A model generated the notes under the pieces. That model had not been told where the DNA came from, ran no database searches, and worked only from the letters and a program-made list of their open reading frames with translations. From assembly GCF_001522545.3 (NCBI RefSeq), contig NC_031791.1, positions 4,069,276 to 4,133,275 of the forward strand: DNA of 64,000 bases. The letters are read 5' to 3'. The stretch comes from Parus major. Its lineage: Eukaryota > Chordata > Aves > Passeriformes > Paridae. A program made the position numbers and the translations under genes. Below, one piece after another: positions 48,970 to 61,919 of this stretch (the stretch's first letter is position 1; the number at the start of each line of letters is the position of its first letter).

Positions 48970-51900
48970 ATAACACTTGAAGAACTATTGCATGCATGAA
49001 CAAAAAAAAAAAGAGAAATGCTCATTTGCTGCATCTGAGAACCAGAAATTGTACCAAGAGCAGTGGGCACAATCATCTCCAGGGCAGCTGCATATGCTGC
49101 ATGTCAGGCAGGGCACAGTTACTGCTCAGCACACACTGGGGTAGAGAGATGGCAAAATCTGTGTTGTTGCTTGCTGAGGAGAGTGTGAGAGCCTGAGGCT
49201 CCTCAGTGAATTATACTGAACACATCAGTACAATAATCAGGAGGACATTAGTAAAAACCAGCTACAAGAAACAACAGATTTTTGTGAGTTTATAAGAGTT
49301 TGCTATTGTGGCAGTGGACATCACTCCTTAAGGTAGCTGCTGTCTTATGGGTGAGATGTTCTCATTTCCTTAGAGAGGCACAGAAGCTTGGGAAAACCAG
49401 TGTCTTCAAAGAGACCTCTGCCCTGTCAGCAACTTTAAGATAGTGGTCCTTCCATCTCTTATCTTCTTGGTCTTGTTTATCCAAAAATCCTCCCTTGACA
49501 CTGAGATATCGAATGTTGGTCACCGTAGGAGCATGCTCACTGCTGCTATCGACACCAAAACTTTTTGTAACATGGAAGTCCCAAGAGCTTTGATGCTGGC
49601 AGCTGCTTGGCTGCACGGAGCAGGCTGCAGCCAGCAGGGCTGAGCCAGATGGGGCCTTGTGGGAGCAATCTGTCACTGAGCACAGAAAGGTGAGTGTGCA
49701 CACAACAGCAGCTAAAAGCGCTTGTGGGAATTTCTCTCCCAGCTCACTATAAATGGGACAAAGAAAATCTTTCCAGTGGCTCTCAATATATCTAGCAGAT
49801 TGCACTGCCCACGGACTTTAACTCTCTGAGGGGCAATCTGTGACACTGTGGTCCCTTTCTGTTCTCCAGTGCTGCACTGCTTTCCTGCAATGCTCATCAA
49901 TAGCCAGGAAATAAGTTTAAGGTTTGGTTTCTTGTTTTTTTAAAATCAAACCTAAGTTGTAGAGCACAATTTATCAAGTAAGAAACACAGCCTAGAGGGA
50001 GTGTAGTGCTGAAAAAGGGAGAGAGACAGCATTACTTCAAACTCTGAGTTCACACAAAGCATTCCCATTCAGCAGGTGTAGACATCAGAATAAATAGCCT
50101 TCTGGCAATCTTCCAGATGGCCTAAAACTCCAGGCATATTTAGCTTGATTACCTTAGATTTTTTTCAGGCTTGCTGTCTCTGCACTTACTTGTTCTACAT
50201 CCCTTGCCAGCTAAAGAGAACCAGCTGTGTCTGGCCTATTGTGTGAACATCTGGTTCTGACTGTCATATCCAGCTGTGAGTCTTCTGCAACACAGTTCCA
50301 TTACCTACTAGTGTAGACAAGTGCAAAATAATCAACATTGGAAGAAACGATTTTTAACTACTCATTCACAGAAAAGGGGGTCTAATTAACTTGTGGCTTC
50401 TCAAAACCATGTCCAAGTATAAATGACCAAACCAGGCAGAATCTTGGGCAGGTAGTCTAAGGTGCAGCAGCCAGACACAGTTATGTACTGAAAGGATGTT
50501 ATTTCATTGTCAAATGACTGTTTTCATCTTTAATCTGCTCCAGCCTATTTTGCTGGATGTCATGTAGGTGCATATCGTAGTTTGCAGTAATTGCTAGTAT
50601 AGTCACCAGTGACATGCTGCCTTTCTGAATCCTGAGCCCAGTCTCAGGCACTTTAATACCAAAGCCTCAAGGAAGCATGTGAATGAAGAGAAGAGCTGGA
50701 GACACGAGTTTATATCCCACAGGCAAGCCTAGGAGACCCAGGCAGGCTGGGCAGGTGAGAAGTATTTCAATTGCTTGTGCTAAGTGGCTGCTGCTGCTTC
50801 TACATCTTAACAGAGAGCCATGGGCTCCGTGCAGGAGGAGAAAGAGGGAGAGGGGAATTTCACACATGTAGGTGCCAGTGGTATTACATGTGCTCACTGG
50901 AATAATTGGTCTGGGCCAGACTGCTCTCAGCTGTTCCCCAGTGAGGACAGGTATGAATTTGGAAGGAAGAAGAGGAAAGAGGAGAGCAAGAATATTGATA
51001 TTCCTGCATGCCTTTGGCTCTGTTGAAGGGGCAGCCAATTTTCTAATCCACTCAGCTCATGGGTGTAATTCATAGCACACAGAGCCCACACTGCCACAGG
51101 AGAATCTAGAAAACATTCCCACAACAATATAAACCTGGAAGAAACAAATGCTTACCAAAGCACCCTGTAAGAACGATGGAAAAGAAATCCTGTGCCTCAC
51201 ATACAATTGCTAAGCACACAGTAGGACAAAACATCAACCTGTGTATCTGCATTGCAAGAACTTAATTTTACGCCACACTTTCATTTTAGCTGCTGATCCT
51301 GGTACAACTACCACATCCTGTCTCTACCCAAGTATACCCATGGTATTGGTATGAGCTGTTCATATTCTCTGGAAGCCAATCACTGTGAGAGATGCTCCAT
51401 TATCTCCTCCATTCTCTCCTCAGATAAGCACACACTGTCGTGCACGTTACGGTGGTGTTTGGCCTCAGTGTTCCTGCACCAGCAGGATGCTCAGACAGAG
51501 CTGGAGGCAGTGCTGCTTGTACCTGCCCTTCCAGCTGTAGCACTGTTTCTCTCCTGGGGGAAAATTACAGGTTCTTCTCAAAGAGGATTAGTTCTCATTT
51601 CCCATACATCTCTCAGCTACTCATGCAGGCTGCTGGTCTCATGGGGAAAGTGTTCCTAACACACCACTGCTCACTGTTCAGTTTGACTGATGGAACTATG
51701 GGTTCCACAAATTCCTCCATCCCCCATCCTCCTATTCTGGATGCATTTACTTGTCAAGACTGGGGAATGTAATTAGAGGGAACAGGTCCCAGGATGCCTC
51801 TCCCACTTCTGGCAGCTGACAGAAGGTGTGAGCTCAGCCCAACTGAATTCCACAGCTCAGTCACACCCTTTGGAAACTCTGCAGTACATCCATTGTACCA

Positions 51901-53325
51901 AAAGGTCCCAGTGCCAGCCACAGTGACCACCTACAATACCAGGTCATGGAGCTGGAAAGGACAGCAGTCCTATTTTCTATTCCTCGAAGAAGAGCCTCCC
52001 TCACTTGCAATCACTGGCACTTCCATTTCTCCCTGACTGTTAGCAGTAAAACACTGACTGGAGTCTTTCCCTCTCCAGTGTTTTCTTTTGGATGAGGGGG
52101 TTTTAAGGCAGGCTTGGGCAGCTGCAGGCTTCCCCTGTCGATTTTTTGGCTGGCTCTTTTTGTTTCTAAGGGAAGCTTTCAGACCACACTGACATGGTCT
52201 CCTGCACTAATCTTTCCTGGTAGCCCAACAGGTTCCCATTGTATCAGTTACTCTCAATATTAATATTAGAGTAGTTACATATAACATAGGAAAAAGGACC
52301 ACAAATGGATCTGAGAGCAGTATGTGTTTCAATAAGTTACAACGTTGTGAGTTGCTTTTGCTTTCACAGGTTTTCTGCCAAGTGGGAATTTTCCCTGAAG
52401 GAAATTTCAAAAACCTTCTCAGCCTCTAGGAAACTATTTGTTTGGCACAGTTAACTTAGGAGCTCTTAAAATTTTGTCAAACACATCAAACCAAATGGCT
52501 CCCAGGTAAAGATCTTGCATAGCAAGTTTCAACCCACACAAACTTCTAGTGCTAGCATGTGAACCCCTAGAAACACAGACCTACAAAGGACACTGCAAGC
52601 AGAGGGGGACCTGCTAAGGCTTTGATCTTCAATCAAAAATGAGCAGAAGTAGTTTCCTTTACTTCAGCAGAGCTGGTGCACTGGTTGTGTGGCACCTGCT
52701 TATCAATTTGTTTTGAATTTTGCTGGAAGTCTTTGAGGCCAAGACTGTCAGTCCTTGTTACAAAGCCCTTTATGAAATGGGGACCTCATCCTGCCTGGAA
52801 GCTGCTTTAATATGGTTCATCATCATAACCAGCCTCAAGGCCTGGCTGGCTGTCCTCTTCTCCCCCCAGGCTTTACAAAGTGGTGAGCAATCTTTCTGCA
52901 TACACCTTCCCAGAACTCTATCTCGTGGTGCAACAAACTCATCCACTGCTCTCAACAGGCTCTTGCAGGAGGCTCTGGGTAGAGGATGTCCAGTGCTGGT
53001 GGGAAGAAGGCTCACTTCCAGGAGATGCTGATGCAGAACGAATTCTTGCACACCCAGCCTCTGTACCAGGCCACATTCAACACAGATGAGAATACTGTGA
53101 TCAAACCTGATAAAATGAATTTCTATAGATGCTATGTATAATCCAAGGCGAAAGTTCTGGTTTTTAATTATGCAGAAAAATGGAAGTAAATGATGAATTA
53201 CTCAAGACACAAGTGTGTCTTTACGTAAGCTTGTGCCCTTGACACTTGCAGATTTCTTTGTCATATTTACAGTGCAGTGTGAGCTCAGGTAAATCCAAGG
53301 ACAAAGATAATGCAGAGACACAGCA
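48970..53325. other. Intergenic, nothing recognised
   Basis: Mixed-composition DNA without a supported gene or repeat. A weak CR1-like phrase (GGTCATGGAGCTGGAAAGGA) near 51942-51961 is too short to call. Confidence 0.5.
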
Positions 53326-53329
53326 CCAT

Positions 53330-53690
53330 GTCATGGCCTCGCCAATATCCATGCGTGTCTTCTTTTACTGTACCTAATAAAGCTCAAATGACAAAAGGTG
53401 ACATACTGTATGTGTTTTATCTCATTATTAATTAAGCATATTTATCTCTTAAATCAGATGTGACTTGCACCACAACATCAGTAATTAAATTAAATATTGA
53501 TGTGTGGTGGTTGTGTGCCGAGGCTGGACGGGTAAGTGGAATTGCCATATCTAATTAACATCGTGCAGAAGTAGCCCCCTTAGGTTTCCTAGTTAAATCT
53601 CAAAATAGTAATAGTAACAAAAGTGTAACAACACTTAACACTAATTAATAGGAGCCTCATCAGGTTTGATGAATCTCTTCCCCCTCTTTT
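53330..53690. promoter_or_regulatory. Candidate conserved non-coding element
   Basis: An AT-rich block dense in homeodomain cores (TTATTAATTAAGCATA, CAGTAATTAAATTAAATATT, ATCTAATTAACATCG, CACTAATTAATAGG) with scattered CpGs, which is unusual against its surroundings. No repeat signature or frame is seen. A visual call. Confidence 0.4.
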
Positions 53691-53694
53691 GAAG

Positions 53695-56600
53695 GCTGTT
53701 GACTAGACTTTTGTTGTATTATTGTGAGGCTGTGGACTACTTAGAACTGGTAACTCTACTGTGCTTTACCTTCAAGTTTGTGAGGCAAGGCTGCTTATTT
53801 GCTCCTTTGAAGAAGCAGCCCCTAAAATGACCCTCCCTGCCAATATTTCAGGAAGGGATCAGCCTTCCCTCTCCTCAGGAGTGCACTGCATGTGCATGAG
53901 TCTGTGTCTGGCTGGAGAACCCACTTGCCCCATCTCAAACATGCCAGCTTGGGTGGTGCCCTGTAATTTGAAGTGCTGCTTTCTGCCTTGATATACAGAG
54001 CAGTTTCTCCTTGGAGAAAGCTACAAGGATTTATTTTGTTTTTATTTAACACTCATTAAAGTCCAGTGCCTTATAAGCAGTTCAGCGATGGTATCACAAT
54101 TCTGATTACCATTCTACTGCACGTAGAACCGAGAATACAAAATTACTCCACCTGGAATTAGATACAGGTTCCAGAAAGGATTTCAGGTTGAAGCCCAACA
54201 ATATCAGTACTTGCAAAACATAATTCAAACGGTAGTTTTTACATAGTCTGGGTAAGTTACATCATTTGAAGTGATTAATACTCATATTCTTTTAACCACT
54301 ACAGATGTTATTCTCAGCTGTAACAAAATAACATCGTGAGGCTGTTCCCCAAGTTGTATTTTACAAACTATTTCAAAGCCTGCCATCCTTCCCAAGAGTC
54401 AGAGAAAATAATTTTCCAATATCAAGAATTGTTTTACTACTCTTAGAAGTAAATGCAAATACAAGGCATAGTGTTTGACCAAGTGTCTCAGGGCTGCTGC
54501 AATACCATCTTGAGCTTCCGGCAATAAGAAGAGAGTCAAACACCAATTTTCTTCCCTTTTTTGTGATCACAGCATATCTTGTCTGGTTTAAAGATGTATT
54601 ATTATTCTCTATAATGAAATAGTACAAGCAATATTTCTTATTCCATTACCACCATGTTTATTTGCCCTTCTTGCTGCTGTTTCTTCTGCAAAAGTTTTCC
54701 TCTTCAATTTTATTTACTTTCCCACCTGTGCGCAGAGCAAGTCACACTTTGGATTTTGAAATGGTGTAAAAATCTGATTAGGAAAAATTTGGATATTTTG
54801 ACTTGAACATGCTAATCCAACAACACAGAACTGAGCTGGATCTGAACAAAAATAGTTTGCTAAGTGAAAAGACAGAAGAAACACACACCTGTGTCTGTAT
54901 GGAGACTGATAATTTAAAAATTAACGAATATTCCTGGAAATGGAAACAATCAGAATTTGTCTTGATCTTAACATCTTCAAGTGATTTCCAGGATCAGCTG
55001 GTTAAGTAACCCAGACATGATCATTTGGCTATGCAAGTGTCTGATTAAAAAAAATCTGCATCTGCTGGGAGCCCAGGCTCACCTGAGCTCATGGACAGAC
55101 TTTTACAACGTGTGGCTCTTACAAACACAGGTCTTCCACACCCACTACCACAGGACACTTCAATGTAAACCATCAGCCAGCAGCAACCAGTTTTTGCCCA
55201 GCATCTCACACTTTTACTTCCATCACCTTTTCTGTGCTGCATATCGTGGTCTTGTTTGGTCACTTGGCCTGGCAGAGTGTGCCAGTCACTGCAGACAGAC
55301 TGAGGAGGAGCCAGGCTATTTCAACCCTCAAAAATGGTTGCATAGAAAAGGCTTTTTGGTCCTTCCTGGAATCCAGTTGGCAAGAGGAGTCTGAAGGGAA
55401 ATAGAAGATGCGAGACCTCATTTTGGCAGATACTGCTCCGCAGGCACCCAGCCGGTGGGGAGAGACTTCTTTTGGTCAGGCCCAAATGCTTCCTGGGCCG
55501 GTTTAACAGGTATAAGAAAGCTTAGAAGTTCTCTACATGCAGATAATAAATGCAAATGTTACCTGTGACAAGTGCAAACATATTGCTCATGTTATAGTGA
55601 AGTAGCAGAACAAGCTCTCTTATTTTTTTTTTCCAGAGCAGATTCATACCTGCTTAGAGGATGAATCTCCCAAAGCACTTTGGGATGCAATTTTGGCTGC
55701 TCTTTTCCTAATACACTAAGGGCCAAATGAATTATCCCTTTTTCTAACCAATGAGGCTGCCTGTGAGATTTACTGATATTCCAAGCACTGTCTTAAATGA
55801 ATTTTTAGAAGCATGTGCAGTAGCTAAGTAGCAAACATTACCATTCTTTAAACATCTGTGTTCATTGCTTGAGGAACATGACCTTCATTTTTTATTTAGG
55901 AATTTTTTTCTTCTCTACTACACAGCCATATTCTTGATTGAATTGTGAGTATTAATATATTATAATAATTCAAATGTACCAACAGATTTTTGGCTAGCTC
56001 TCCTTGAAGGATGTAATTTCCTTTATTAAGAGGAATTCCAAAACAGAGAGCTAAAGGTGGATCTATTGGAAATAATCTCCCACAAGCCAAATCTTGAGAC
56101 ACATAAAGTAAAACAAACTTCACCATGCATGTGTGAAATCATATTGTTTTTCAGTTTCTCATATTTCACCCTTTATATTTTTATTTATGAATATGTTACA
56201 TACTTAAAAATATTTTAAAGATACATTGTTTTAATGTGCTGTGTGTGGGTACTGTTACCTTACTCATCCAAATCCAAGCCACAGTAATAACTAAGAATTC
56301 TCCCTGTACTAAAAGATATTTCCCTCTGAGATAAGCTTCCTGCCAAGAACTCTCATTTTATGATTGATTTTGGCCCAGTGAGGCAGAATTGCCCTTTGCT
56401 CCTGGCTGCCAGTGGACACCCATATCTTTGGTGCTGCTGTAGGAATGCACTACCCTTGTCATGCTTGGCTTCTCAGGGCCATGGCCAGCAGCTCACACAA
56501 ACCACACTGCACACCCTCACAAGACTATTTTGCCCATTGTAGTGATTCATGATGTGGAATATAGATATTTCATAATTCCAGTGGTCACTGCTGATTGTAT

Positions 56601-57450
56601 TAATCTTGAAGAGGGCACAAGAACAACTTAAAAAGGAGAGGATGTGGTGAAGATCAAGCCTGGTCCATAAAGGAGAGGAGTTTGCGGCAGAGGAGCAACA
56701 GAGATGAGAAATTACTTTTAGTGAAACAACTCCCATTTCAAACCAGCTCAGGACCCTGACTTATTGCCAGACAGGTCTGCTCTCTAAAAATGTCAGCACC
56801 AGCCTCTGTCAGAGCTTGCCAGCTCCTCCATCCTTTCCCCCTGTTCCCATGCCCACTCACTCATTCCAGTAACGTTGAGCTCTCGTTTCCTTCTCCAAGC
56901 CAAATAAACGTTGATAGCAGTGTAACCATCCAGATTTCATGCTTTTAAATAGCACATGCTGTATTCAATGAATTTCAAAGACACGCTAAACCCAAATTAC
57001 TGCTATCCATGGATCTTGAGAAGCTTTTATAAATGGCTGCATTACAGTGTAGTACAAAGCAGTGATTTCCATAATGCTTGTCTAATGTATAGAGCATTTT
57101 ACATAGAACAGGTCCTGTTTCATCTTGAAATGCTTTTTAATTAATTCAATTCATTAATACTGCTTGTCATGGATAAACTCTTGAGACTTAACAAAAACTT
57201 TACTTCAGCAGTTGTCAACACATTTCATTAAAACATATGTTTTTGAATGCTTTCTGATAACATCACTATTCTTCATATGCAGAGTGCAGTACTTAAATGT
57301 ATTAAACAGAAGAAGGGGGCTAACAAAAATCTTTGTATTGACAATGCTGCATTTGGACATGAGAAATGGGTGGGCAATCTGGGCCTCATTCTTTTCATGA
57401 GCCCTAAATTAACCAAAGTGAAACCTGCTCCACAGTGTATGTGGAGCATT
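53695..57450. other. Intergenic, two octamers, nothing else recognised
   Basis: Perfect ATGCAAAT at 54453-54460 and 55550-55557. The second lies in a CpG-containing stretch (55420-55560) that could be regulatory. No gene is supported. Confidence 0.5.
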
Positions 57451-57455
57451 CTGTT

Positions 57456-57603
57456 CATAGAATCCAGGAATCCAGGTTTAAGTTGGAAACAACCTTAAAG
57501 ATCATTCAGTTCCAACCCCCAGTTCCAATGTCCTACCAGACCAGGCTGCTTCAAATCTGGGATGGGGCTTCCACAACCTCTTTGTGAAACTTATTCCAGT
57601 GTC
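57456..57603 (-). mobile_element. CR1 LINE 3' fragment, minus strand
   Basis: Begins CATAGAATCCAGGAATCC and continues with GTTGGAAACAACCTTAAAGA, TCATTCAGTTCCAACCCCC, CTACCAGACCAGGCTGCTTC, GGGATGGGGCTTCCACAACC and TTATTCCAGTGTC. This is the reverse complement of an avian CR1 tail in correct order. Confidence 0.92.
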
Positions 57604-57688
57604 AACGAAAGGTGCACCTGCCCATGGCAGCAGTGCCTGGCTGGATGATCTTCAAATGTCCCTTCCAACCCAAACCATGGTTCAACAA
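57604..57688 (+). mobile_element. CR1 LINE 3' tip, plus strand
   Basis: GGTGCACCTGCCCATGGCAG, then GGCTGGATGATCTTC and GTCCCTTCCAACCCAAACCA. This is the forward CR1 3' end, directly abutting the oppositely oriented copy. Confidence 0.85.
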
Positions 57689-57689
57689 A

Positions 57690-59425
57690 GAATATAGGAA
57701 CATCATTGCTCTAGAGGAAATTAAAGAAGGCTTGTTATGGACTCTGATTTGTAGAAATCTGTATTTGGACTGACCCAGGGATGTGTCCATCAGGAGGAAG
57801 AGAAATGTTCTCTCCATAATCCTACAAGGCAGCCCAAATGCTTTCAAGCTCTGTCTCCATCTCAAAAGACATTTCCCTTTTGTTTTTTCACCTCTGAGAT
57901 ACCTGGTGACACAGCAGCACAGGAAAGAAAGTGCTGTTCCCCCCATGCAACCAAAGTCTTGTAATCCTTACAACAAATTCCATAGAGGCAAACTGTCCAA
58001 GACAGAGTGACAGCCATAAATTACTATTCAAGAGTTCAGAACATTTAACATTTAAACTACATACCTGGACAGTGTGATGCCTTATGATCTGCACGTCATT
58101 AACCAGAGGAATACTCTGCTCTGCATAAGGAGGAGAGAGCGGGATCACACTGAATGTTATGTCCTGGATCATAGACAAGCGTTCCCTCAAACAGATCAAA
58201 CCTGCCCTAAAATTCCTTCTGGCAATCCATGTCTGTGTCTGCTGTGCATGGAAATGCACTGGACAAGGAACAAGACTGGAAAACTGGCCTTCTCTTGATG
58301 TATGAACTACAAAAACACCTTTATTTTAAACAACAGGGGAAAAAAAGTCAAAAGTCAGGGTTTATTTGTTTTGAAGGCCAAATTCTGTCCCAGGAGGGAT
58401 TTGTTAAATGGCTGAATAATGTAAAATATTGCAAACTCTTTCTATAACATTTCCACTGATAATTTAGTGTGTCCTGCTTATATCCCAGGCCTTGCTGTCA
58501 ATCTGTATTTTAAGACACCTTTCTGTCTTGCTGGCTATGGTCTCTAATGCTTTTTAATGCTGTCTCCTGTGTGTGTTTTGTGTAGTGGAATACTTTACAA
58601 ATCAAAATGTTATTGGGGAATAAGCCTATGATCTCCTGTGTAACATTTCCTGGCTCTACTGCACACACATCTATTGTTCGATATTGAATTGGTCCCAAGA
58701 AGCATCAGAGCATGTGAAAGCTGCTATGAATTTTGCAAAGTGGCTTCAGGGCAGTAGAGCACGACAGGGCACGTCAGAAGAATAAAGTGCAAAATCTGAA
58801 AGTCCAAATTTAGGAGTCTCAGTCAATATTGAAGACTAAGAATAAGCAAATGCCCTTGGTAATAGGTTTTGTCCTTTTATCTTGTGACATTCCTAATACA
58901 GTTGAAAGAAGCATGCTTAGCCAGGGTACAAAATAAACCAAATTATTAAATAGGCTTACGTGTAATTAAACTGCTATACTTTACTTCATACTACATGTGA
59001 TTGATTTTGTTAGCCCTTTCCCCCTTTCACAATGTTGCATTCCCCTTCTATTCACTCAATTTCACCTCTCTTACAGTGTGCCTTCTATTTCCTCCTCGGG
59101 GATCTGGGCTGTTTTGGAAGGAGGAATGCATTTCTATTGGAGCTAGCTCGATTGTGATCACTCCTAGTCAACTTTGTGCAGCGTTTTTTTCATAGAGATA
59201 GCAAAACATAACTGCCCAAACTGGCAACATTCCATTGAAAGAAGGCTGAGTGAACACACTTCTATCACTGCTAATCTAAAAGATTTCCCTCAAAAATTCC
59301 AATAGAGATTTCAATGAACTCTCACATAGGTGCTTCCCCAGAGACGGCTCCAACCATGGGGCTCCTCTGGCCAGGTGGTTTTTGGCCAGGGGCAGGCATG
59401 CCATTGTTCTTGGCATTGCCCCTCT
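57690..59425. other. Intergenic, nothing recognised
   Basis: AT-rich DNA; no supported gene. Confidence 0.5.
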
Positions 59426-59429
59426 TTGT

Positions 59430-59453
59430 TGTGAATGAGGGTCCTCATTCACA
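59430..59453. repeat. 24-base near-perfect palindrome
   Basis: Arms TGTGAATGAGG (59430-59440) and CCTCATTCACA (59443-59453) are exact reverse complements separated by GT. It lies inside an 82-codon frame with no recognisable domain. Confidence 0.9.
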
Positions 59454-59454
59454 G

Positions 59455-60285
59455 AAGGATCCTCCCAGAAGAGGCAGGATCCTTTTCTACATACTACTGG
59501 TTTTTTGCTTGTTTTCTTCTTCCAAAGCCACAGAGTACTATGAGAGTAAACTGAATGTTTGATTAAGCTGAATTAATTGTGTACTTACAATAATAATAAT
59601 AATTATGTATTAAGAAACTTATAAAGAAAATACTAGAGTATATACAGTAAGTTTCTGTTTTGCTGAGACTTTTTTTTTTTGAGAAAAATTACCTGTGTCA
59701 TCCCAATCTACTTAAGTTTGTACAAAACAGTAACATGTGGAAACAAAAAGTAACTGGGAATTCTTCATTTAAAATTCCCTGAAATGAACCGAAGTTGCCA
59801 TGTTTACTGAGAGACAGAATTCCTCAAGGACACTGTTCAGAGAATTACACTGATAAAACAGATATGAATTATAGAGAGAAGCATATGTGTGGGGAAAAAA
59901 AGAATCTTTTATGTGTAACTAAGCACAAGAAATGGTAAAAAATAAAAACCAGTAACAAGAAACTATTTCCAAATTTGTTATGTATGCATAGAGCATATAG
60001 CCTAATGCAAAGTTATATGTTGCAGTTATTTAATATCTTTCTTCAAAGGTTTTGTTAATACATCAATGACTGAACATCTAAAGGGGAAAACATATTTCTC
60101 TTTATAGTTTTAGATAATTGTCCCTGCAAAAAACCCAAACCTTTAATTACAGCTCAAACGAAGAAAGCTTGATTTGTGTGCTGTGCCCAAATGCTGAGGA
60201 GTCGGATGTAAAATATTTGTAATATTTAGGGAACCCTGAGTTTTACATAAAAGTAAACAGCATTGCCTGAAGGCACAATTTCCAG
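59455..60285. other. Intergenic, AT-rich, nothing recognised
   Basis: AT-rich DNA with a T homopolymer near 59669-59678. No gene is supported. Confidence 0.5.
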
Positions 60286-60289
60286 CAAC

Positions 60290-60440
60290 ACAATAAAATG
60301 TGCAGTGAATTTATGGCGGCCATCCATTAGCTCTTACCAAGGCAACGTCGCCCATATCTGTCGTCCATCATTATAATAGAGGGTTAATGCACCGAATTTA
60401 CATAAAAAAGTCATATTGTCTGCATGAATTATTTACACTC
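60290..60440. promoter_or_regulatory. Candidate conserved non-coding element with YY1- and RFX-like sites
   Basis: Contains ATGGCGGCCAT (60313-60323, YY1-like), TTACCAAGGCAAC (60334-60346, RFX X-box-like), five or more CpGs in an AT-rich, CpG-poor neighbourhood, and GGGTTAATGCACCG and GCATGAATTATTTACA further on. It is the strongest enhancer-like block upstream of the gene by eye. Confidence 0.45.
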
Positions 60441-61282
60441 TCAGCTGTTTTTACAGCTTGGTTTCAAGCTGGATTCTGGGAGAGATTCAGCCAGTAAATT
60501 ACTCTGTGGAGACCTCACTGTATAACTACAAACAGAGCCTGCAAAGAAAAGAAAAGGGGAATGTACAAGCCAGTGGTTGTAATGGGAGAAGAAGCTGTGG
60601 CTTTTCTTTTACTTGCACAGGAAGAAAAAGAGGGCAGGGAAGCTCACCCGAAAAGTTCTCTACATGCAACTACGCATCAGCATCTCCTCCCAGCTGCACA
60701 CATCGATGTGATTCTGTTGTAGATATGTTTAATTCCCAGGCATAAATTCACAGATCAGCACATTCTGCCTTTGCAAAATGATATGCTGTGGAAAAAAGCA
60801 CATCTCACACAACATCCTCCCCCCATCCCCATCCTGATCTATTCATTGTGCAGCAGCACCAATGGGCACAATTGGGTGTGGGTTGCCTCAGGACATGGGA
60901 ACATCAGCCCTGTCCTGTTACAAAGACAACAACAAGACATGCCTGTTATATTCTTAGAATGATGTGGAAATTTTCTTGGATAAACAATGATATCCAGTAA
61001 GCTCTGTACTGTGATTATTTGATGGCAGCCACTAAATGTCACCTGAAACCATTAAAGCAACAGGATCATGGAGGGTTTATCATTACTAGGAAATCCACTT
61101 CCTCCTTGAAAAATAAAAAAATGGACTCTCAAATGTTATTTTTGGATTTATTTGAAGTAGCTTGTTTCCAACTCATTGTATAGTTGATCAAAGCTGGGAT
61201 GGTCCAATCCAGACTTACTAAGAACTTCCACAATCCTTACCTGGCTTCTCACCGTGCCATTCCCCAGTAATCAAGTCTCACA

Positions 61283-61296
61283 GTTACCATGGCAAC
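61283..61296. promoter_or_regulatory. RFX X-box-like palindrome
   Basis: GTTACCATGGCAAC differs at one base from the ideal X-box palindrome GTTGCCATGGCAAC. RFX factors are the expected binders. It lies about 0.95 kb from the RFX-like site at 60334. Confidence 0.5.
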
Positions 61297-61734
61297 TGGC
61301 ATTACCTGATCCAAAGGTGTTAACTGCAATATCTCCTCCAGAGTGTGTCACACATTTGGCATGATGTTCTAGATCAGGAAACAGCCTCCAAACTGAGGCA
61401 GGACAGTGTCCCTGACTCTGTTAAGTCACCTCTGCCCCTTCCTCAGTGCCTGCATTGGCCAGAAGAGAATCCTGTTGTGTGGTCCCACAGCTCCAATAAC
61501 CACGTTTCCCTTGAGGATGCTGAGAGTCAGACTTTGTGAGCCAGTCACACTCTGAGAAAGTTCTGTACAACAGCATGTGGCACCACCAAATCTCAAGTAG
61601 ACTGGACCAGGATTGGTAGTTCTTCCTCCTGATTGTTTACACCCGTTAAATATTTGTGGACTTATGCACCATGCTGCAGGTGAGCCAAGCTATACATATT
61701 TATCTCACTTAATCTTCCCTCTTAAATCAATCTT

Positions 61735-61885
61735 TCCAGTCAATCTCTTCACTCTCTAATTATTTTTGCTGCTCTTCTCTGAACTCCCTCCAATGTGTCA
61801 ATCAATACCTTCTTGGTAATGAAGTGCTCTGTAAAGAGCACAGTATTCTAGAGGCAGCTGCATACAGTGCAACAATGCAGCCAGT
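61735..61885 (-). mobile_element. Ancient CR1-type LINE fragment
   Basis: TTATTTTTGCTGCTCTTCTC, GAACTCCCTCCAATGTGTC, CTTGGTAATGAAGTG, ACAGTATTCTAGAGGCAGC and ATACAGTGCAACAATG follow the order of the reverse complement of a CR1 upstream of its tail. Divergence is heavy, so the copy is old. Confidence 0.6.
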
Positions 61886-61919
61886 ATGGATTTTCAGTCT
61901 TCACAGGAAGGCTGATCTC

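Noticed and set aside
51925..51965. Possible CR1 tail fragment
   Set aside because: Only about 20 bases resemble CR1; below what can be supported by eye.
59314..59562. 82-codon frame with a hydrophobic segment (possible small membrane protein)
   Set aside because: No recognisable family, no signal-peptide-like start, and it contains a palindrome; chance frame more likely.
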